Source of the DNA: Schizophyllum amplum
Lineage: Eukaryota; Basidiomycota; Agaricomycetes; Agaricales; Schizophyllaceae
DNA length: 64,000 nt
Direction: 5' to 3'
NCBI GenBank assembly: GCA_007026445.1
Contig: VDMD01000034.1
Span: 124,001 to 188,000 of the forward strand
Under the pieces are notes generated by a model. The model searched no databases, had not been told where the DNA came from, and saw only the letters and a list, made by a program, of their open reading frames with translations. Of the stretch, positions 63,688 through 64,000 are shown piece after piece. Each line of letters begins with the position of its first letter. Position 1 is the first letter of the stretch. The translations under genes and the position numbers were made by a program.

Positions 63688-64000
63688 AGGAGATCCCCGA
63701 ACGAGCTAGGTCTGAGGACGCACTAGGTATGAGGGTGCTCCGGAGCCAACGTTGACGCAGCGGCGCCAAAACGAAAGGACAGCGCGCTAATACGAAGGGA
63801 GCTTCGGCGAGAAGCAGCGCGAAATAGGCAGGTCTGCATATATGGCCCATTTGGGTGCGCTCTGAGGAGGTGCTGCGCGTCCTTCGTCGGTGGGCGAGGA
63901 TCCGCGCTAGCCCCGTCAGTTTCCGGGCGCCACAGCCCCTCGGGGTGCGTGCAATCCCCCAAGACTGCGCAGCGTATGGTCCCTCGAGTTATGTATGCTT

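Larger units (their letters stand above)
60602..64000. other. Gene-poor, repeat-rich region
   Basis: No conserved protein found in 3.4 kb. Frames such as 61270-61563 minus (LRLLKRATARLQRTMRELHA) look helical but are unassigned. The interval 62026-63165 is rich in short repeats, listed separately. A possible first exon starts at 63327. Confidence 0.45.

Overview
The window is nuclear DNA of a filamentous basidiomycete, most likely an agaricomycete. Genes are dense and split by many short introns (mostly 42-60 nt, GT...AG). The gene set is fungal: UPF0658 Golgi protein, GYP7, a fungal-type gamma-glutamyltranspeptidase, a TEA-domain factor, and a scattered family of large F-box proteins. No prokaryotic operons, rRNA or CRISPR are seen. 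Genus was not determined.

Layout. 1-2395: 3' part of a SelO/Fmp40 protein AMPylase. 2396-5376: gene-free, with a tiny poly(A) retroposon scar and a diverged direct duplication. 5377-7281: unknown multi-exon gene (-). 8510-19830: housekeeping block of POT1 (-), a small APC15-like subunit (+), aprataxin/HNT3 (-, apparent 1-nt frameshift), GYP7 Rab-GAP (+) and a UPF0658 membrane protein (+). 20290-20402: tRNA-Gln(CTG)-like gene with a T run. 20590-24732: divergent F-box/WD40 gene (-) and gamma-glutamyltranspeptidase (+). 24937-26349: HSP20 gene (-) split by a 743-bp insertion. 27073-38850: four F-box paralogues, a multipass membrane protein, and a gene-poor stretch with a perfect 127-bp inverted repeat. 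39325-43495: divergent beta-adaptin (-) and NEPRO/Rmp1-like (+) genes. 44248-46407: secreted repeat-rich cupredoxin (-). 47451-50406: disordered protein (-) and mitochondrial sulfide:quinone oxidoreductase (+) with an 8-nt microexon. 50959-56215: decayed F-box paralogue (+), POP5 (-), another F-box paralogue (-). 57962-60353: TEA/ATTS transcription factor (-). 60354-64000: gene-poor, with three consecutive minisatellites and a duplicated block.

The conserved genes serve unrelated core functions: telomere capping, APC/C, DNA single-strand-break repair, vesicle traffic, RNase P/MRP, sulfide oxidation and glutathione turnover. Several sit head-to-head with 170-400 bp shared promoters. The most distinctive content is the F-box family: an N-terminal Cys-x-x-Cys motif, a coiled coil, an F-box-like segment, leucine-rich repeats and an acidic tail. 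It has five intact members and one pseudogene here. The other notable item is the interrupted HSP20 gene. Exon boundaries were assigned by eye from splice consensus and protein-family similarity; where not stated, they are approximate.
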